The notes under the pieces are model-generated. The model did not search any database and was not told where the DNA came from. It was given only the letters and a program-made list of their open reading frames with translations. DNA of 64,000 bases from Tubiluchus corallicola (Eukaryota; Priapulida; Priapulimorpha; Priapulimorphida; Tubiluchidae), in assembly GCA_030141605.1 (NCBI GenBank), contig JAQGDQ010000414.1, forward strand, positions 141,039 to 205,038. Direction: 5' to 3'. Shown here in pieces: positions 60,533 to 64,000 of the stretch. Position numbers and translations under genes: made by a program. Position 1 is the first letter of the stretch. Each line of letters opens with the position of its first letter.

Positions 60533-60815
60533 TATTCATTCACCTATTCACACATTCATTTAATCATTTAATCTTCTGTTCATTCGTTTATTCATTCATC
60601 GGTTCATCCATTCATTCATTCATTCATTCATTCATTCATTCATTCATTCATTCATTCATTCATTCATTCATTCATTCCTTCATTCATTCATTCATTCATT
60701 CATTCATTCATTCATTCATTCATTCACCTATTCATACACTCATTTAATCATTCAATCTTCTGTTCATTCGTTTATTCATTCATCGCTTCATTCATTCATT
60801 CATTCATTCATTCAT
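60533..60815. repeat. 184-bp duplicated unit containing (ATTC)n
   Basis: CACCTATTCA[CT]ACA[TC]TCATTT, then AATCTTCTGTTCATTCGTTT, starts at 60541 and 60725. A perfect ATTC array fills the remainder of the first unit (60605-60724). Confidence 0.92.
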
Positions 60816-60829
60816 TTAGCAAAAACACA

Positions 60830-62430
60830 CTGCCGAATACGAAGCATTCTGTATTTAACTAAATATATTCTAATTAAAAAAAATAAATAAATCGTTTCCA
60901 TTCGGCCTGAAATTAATGAAAAACTGTTGTAAATAATGTAGTCCTGTAAAGTATGTAAGAGTAACCAGCACAGACATTACTTAATTATTTAAAAGGAGTA
61001 TTGTAATGACATCTCGCGTAAGCAAAAGTAGCTTTGGGGAGACATACAGCAGTATACCTCTTAATGACTTCATGGCGACATCTAACGGTCGCATTTGGTA
61101 TTACGTATGCAGTAAATAAGAGATTTAATGCGTGGTATTTTCAAGTACAGATTCAAACTGATGAACATTGCAGAGGCAGTCGAAACGTTTTGGATTTTAA
61201 TAAATGAAAATCATAATCAAATTAATTAATTGTTCTGTACCACATTATAAGGTTGGAATTAAAATATTTACCGGCGTAGATCTGCGTAATACCAATGACA
61301 ACTTTTTTGCTTCTTTGGTTCTTTATTCGACGAATATTTTTTTCAAATTACATATTTCTTAATGTCTTTACAACAATTTCGACATAACGCAGAAAGTTAA
61401 AGACTGAGTGAAAATTTCTTTAAGGCGTCTAATGCCAAGTTATAGTGAATTTAACAAATAAGTTTAAATAGTTATTTACTAGTAGAACAATAGCAGTTGT
61501 TCTCATTTTTTCCTAATGACTGTCAGACAAAGTTATTCATTTCCATTCACTCTTAGCTTTGAGGCAAGTTAGTAACGACTTTGAAATTTAACCTTTTAAA
61601 ATTGCCAAGCGCCATATTTACAGTTGCGCTTTGCTTTAGCTAGCTAGAGTTTGTTTGGTATCCGTGTATTTTGAGGAAAAAACTTACAGAACTATACCCA
61701 GATGCTTTAGGCTCAACAGGTTGCCTCCTTGGAGAATTGTCTTAATTTTAGGCAAAATTTAACTTTGGTTCATCCCACTACTCTACTACTATGTGTGGAC
61801 AAATGCACGTTTTCTTGAATGATAAGTACATAGATGAGGTACAACGAGTGTTTTATAATAACGGTAGACCACAGCAACACTCAATGGTACCATGCTCGCT
61901 TTCATTTTGGGAACAGTTTGTTCAGTCCACCAACCCAGGCAACACACAGTATTGTCACCATGTAGCCATGATCTCGTCAGGATCTTGACGTTCAGAAAAT
62001 ATTGTCACCATACTAGTACAATATAGGATATTTTTGTCCAATATTAGTACAACATTGGACCAAAATTGTCGTCCAGTATTGGAAATACATGGTTTACACT
62101 ACAAACAGTACATATTGCAAACTATTATAAGCAGAGGTGTGCCTACGTGACCAAATAGTTCATTCAATAGTGTGTATGAAAACAATAGACAAGCGACAAC
62201 TGATTCGTTCTTGGGCCCTTCCAAGGTAAAATATGAACCCATTAATTAATCACAGACCTACTTTTCAACAAAAATGGATTTAACTATCGACACCTTGGCA
62301 GTATTTATTTGCAGTTTACGGCCTGCCTATGTGCATCGTCCGAACATTCTTTTGTTTTTAAGAAAATTGACCTTGCATTTGGAACAAAGCCAATGTGCTC
62401 GACGGATGCTACAATGACAGTTGCTATTGT
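60830..62430. other. AT-rich stretch upstream of the Reeler gene
   Basis: No exon supported. Contains the CTGATGA...CGAAACGTT tail at 61158-61204 and short repeats of TATTGTCACCAT (61951, 61999) and CCAATATTAGTACAA / ACATTGGACC near 62040. Confidence 0.45.
61158..61204 (+). mobile_element. Retroelement tail with hammerhead-like core motifs
   Basis: CTGATGA (61158-61164), an imperfect stem ACATTGC-AGAG-GCAGT, then CGAAAC (61181-61186) and GTTTTGG...AATAAA. CUGAUGA...GAAAC is the core of hammerhead ribozymes found in Penelope-like and other retroelements. Here stem II is bulged, and stems I and III were not established. Confidence 0.35.
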
Positions 62431-62441
62431 CAACCCGGCCT

Positions 62442-62449
62442 TATATAAG
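62442..62449 (+). promoter_or_regulatory. TATA box of the Reeler gene
   Basis: CGGCCTTATATAAGTGGAGC: a canonical TATATAAG in GC-rich surroundings, 68 bases before the chosen start codon. It predicts transcription start near 62472-62476. Confidence 0.65.
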
Positions 62450-62509
62450 TGGAGCGCTATGTGCTTTTGTATGTTCATCGAATACGTCTTTGTCGAAAGT
62501 TCAGTCAAC

Positions 62510-62687
62510 ATGCTTGGGTTTGTAGTGGTTATTTTGGCGTGTGGATCACTTGCAGGTAGCCACCCATTTGGGGCACCTTCTAGTGCATGCGACAGTATGC
62601 TTCCCAGTCATCAAGTTCCGTTCAGTTCTGCACCTTCTCCGTTCCAATTAAATGCCGTGCAACTTCCTAATCCACGAAGAATGCGAG
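62510..62687 (+). CDS. Reeler-domain secreted protein, first coding exon (partial)
   Basis: 59 codons plus one base. MLGFVVVILACGSLAG is a signal peptide (hydrophobic core LGFVVVILA). The mature part SHPFGAPSSACDSMLPSHQV, then PSPFQLNAVQLP, matches the start of Reeler domains (GAP..AC..M.P.H......SP[YF]) found in reelin, F-spondin, ferric-chelate reductase (FRRS1)-like proteins and small invertebrate defence proteins. In-frame ATGs at 62459 and 62471 lie before or at the predicted transcription start, so the ATG at 62510 (A at -3) is preferred. The exon ends at CGAG|GTAAGTA, a strong donor, in phase 1. The rest of the domain is not seen before the window ends. Which Reeler subfamily it belongs to depends on the missing exons. 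Confidence 0.75.
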
Positions 62688-63251
62688 GTAAGTAAACGAG
62701 TAACATAAATTTTATTCTTAATGACAACAATAGAATAATTAATGAAAAACACCACGTTTCAAGTTACCGCTGTAGCTTATCTTCAGGTGAAACAAAGAAA
62801 ACAAATCACGTACAATTACTAATGCAAATTTCTGTAGGAGTTTTGATAACACATAAAAATGTCACACTTGAAAATGGTTACAGTCAGAAAGAATATAGAA
62901 GAAGCACAGCAAGCAAAAACACAAGATAAAACACATGAGTAACTGTATAAAATCACTTGCAACTTTGTTCTGTGACTGTGGTTGTGCTTTGTGTTTTTTC
63001 CATGTGACAGTATCCTTTCTGAAGAGTAAAATCTTTATATGTTAGCAACATAAAAATAACTATCCAGAAAAAATTGTATTATTATTTCCATGTGATATTT
63101 TTTCTTTTTTCACCTGAAAATAAACTACAGTACTTTGAAATGCGTCATGCTTAAAAAGTATTTTTGTCGTTTTTAAGCATGAATTTTTTTTCGTTAATTG
63201 ATTAAAAGATAATTGTCCTTGAAATAGTTCTTCGGTGCAATTATAATATTA

Positions 63252-63252
<1 letters not shown>

Positions 63253-63284
<32 letters not shown>

Positions 63285-63322
63285 AATGAATGAATGAATG
63301 AATGAATGAATGAATGAATGAA
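63253..63322 (+). repeat. (A)29 followed by (TGAA)n
   Basis: AATATTAATAAAAAA runs into about 29 A residues and then about 10 TGAA units. The A-run after AATAAA may be the poly(A) tail of a retroposed sequence. Confidence 0.93.
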
Positions 63323-63417
63323 AAAAAAACAACAACAAAAAAAAACCGATGAATGAACAAACGATAACAGAAAATTAAATGATTAAATGAATGTGTGAAT
63401 AAATGTGAATGAATAGG

Positions 63418-64000
63418 TGACTGAATGGGGCAGAAATTGAAAAGTAAAGACCTTTAAATATCTGGGTTCAATGACAAACGAAAGACTACAGGAATGGAAA
63501 AGGAGAATTGAATTTCAGGATTGTGTGAATAGGAATAACTGGCGAAAAGTTTCAGGGTGATACTGCGATAAGAGGATTCCAGCGAGCAATTAAGGGTCAA
63601 AGCAATAGTCAGACCCGCCCTAATATATGGGCTGGAAGCAACACCTCTAAAGAAGACCGAAGAGAAGAAAATGGATGTGGCGGAGATGAGGATGTTGAGA
63701 TGGATGGTGGGAGTAACAAGAAGGGATAAAATCAGGAATAGTAATATTAGAGGAACAGTGAAAGTAGTGGAAGCCTCGAAAAAGATACAAGAGGCAAGAT
63801 TGCGATGGTATGGGCACCTGAAAAGAAGAGTCGGGGAATATCACGTGGGAAGGGAGGTCATGGAAATGGAAGTGCTGGGAAATAGAAGAGGACGACCCAA
63901 GCTGAGATGGTTCGAATGTATTAACGGAGACCTTAGAGAGAAGAACATAAATGAAGAGATGGTCAACAACAGGAATGCATGGAGACGACTTATTCACAAC
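63418..64000 (+). mobile_element. Non-LTR retrotransposon C-terminus, decayed inverted copy of 59890-60530
   Basis: VKTFKYLGSMT, CDKRIPAS, then a long intact part LIYGLEATPLKKTEEKKMDV ... RLRWYGHLKRRVGEYHVGRE ... ENINxEMVNNRNAWRRLIHN-type sequence. It is nearly identical to the inverted copy beyond about 63600 but has frameshifts, small deletions and stops in its first 180 bases. It also shares about 85 bases upstream of the coding part (ATTAAATGATTAAATGAATG, GTGACTGAATGGGGCAGA). The 3' end is cut by the window edge. Confidence 0.85.

Overview
The window looks like AT-rich nuclear DNA from an invertebrate animal, very probably a bilaterian. There are no bacterial operons. Coding sequence is sparse and split into exons with GT-AG signals, and most of the sequence is non-coding, with many microsatellites and decayed retrotransposons. 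I cannot name the species. The gene content (a SoxD transcription factor and a Reeler-domain secreted protein), the tRNA-derived SINE heads, the several non-LTR retrotransposon lineages and the tandem-repeat-bearing mobile elements fit a marine invertebrate.

Three protein-coding loci are supported. (1) 885-1427, minus strand: the first coding exon of a SoxD (SOX5/6/13-like) gene. It has a splice acceptor one base before the ATG and a strong donor at its end. The rest of the protein lies left of the window, and 5' non-coding exons must lie to the right. Much of the window may therefore be SoxD upstream or first-intron sequence. (2) 17627-18097, minus strand: an apparently intronless gene for an unrecognised 156-residue protein with an internal duplicated motif, a TATA-like box and a poly(A) signal. 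(3) 62510-62687, plus strand: the first coding exon of a Reeler-domain secreted protein, with a clear TATA box at 62442 and a strong donor. A fourth, weaker candidate is a 72-codon two-exon ORF at 274-555, plus strand, with a 63-nt intron.

The rest is mobile and repetitive DNA. Two copies of a mobile element with a tandem ~145-bp core and GACTCGA-bearing ends lie 48 kb apart in opposite orientation (1521-2232 and 50097-50725). Non-LTR retrotransposon 3' remnants occur at 4871-5090, 5449-5863, 16590-17108, 59890-60530 and 63418-64000. The last two are inverted copies that share flanking sequence. There are tRNA-derived SINE heads near 18.8, 31.7, 32.1, 39.5, 46.9 and 51.2 kb. Foldback or terminal-inverted-repeat elements lie at 25451-25645, 30842-31193 and 46153-46788.

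Long microsatellites are frequent: ATTCT, TTATG-type, CTGCA/GTATC, TTA, CTTT, GGAT/GGAC, CTA and ATTC. Several are sandwiched between direct repeats, and the A/T trinucleotide arrays sit just behind AATAAA signals, which suggests they are retroelement tails.

A few GC-balanced non-coding blocks with clustered motifs (8.53-8.88, 23.5-23.68, 24.5-25.1, 27.4-27.75, 37.4-37.96 and 53.6-54.0 kb) stand out from the AT-rich background. They are candidate enhancers or promoters. Unlisted stretches hold low-complexity or unique AT-rich sequence in which I see no gene.
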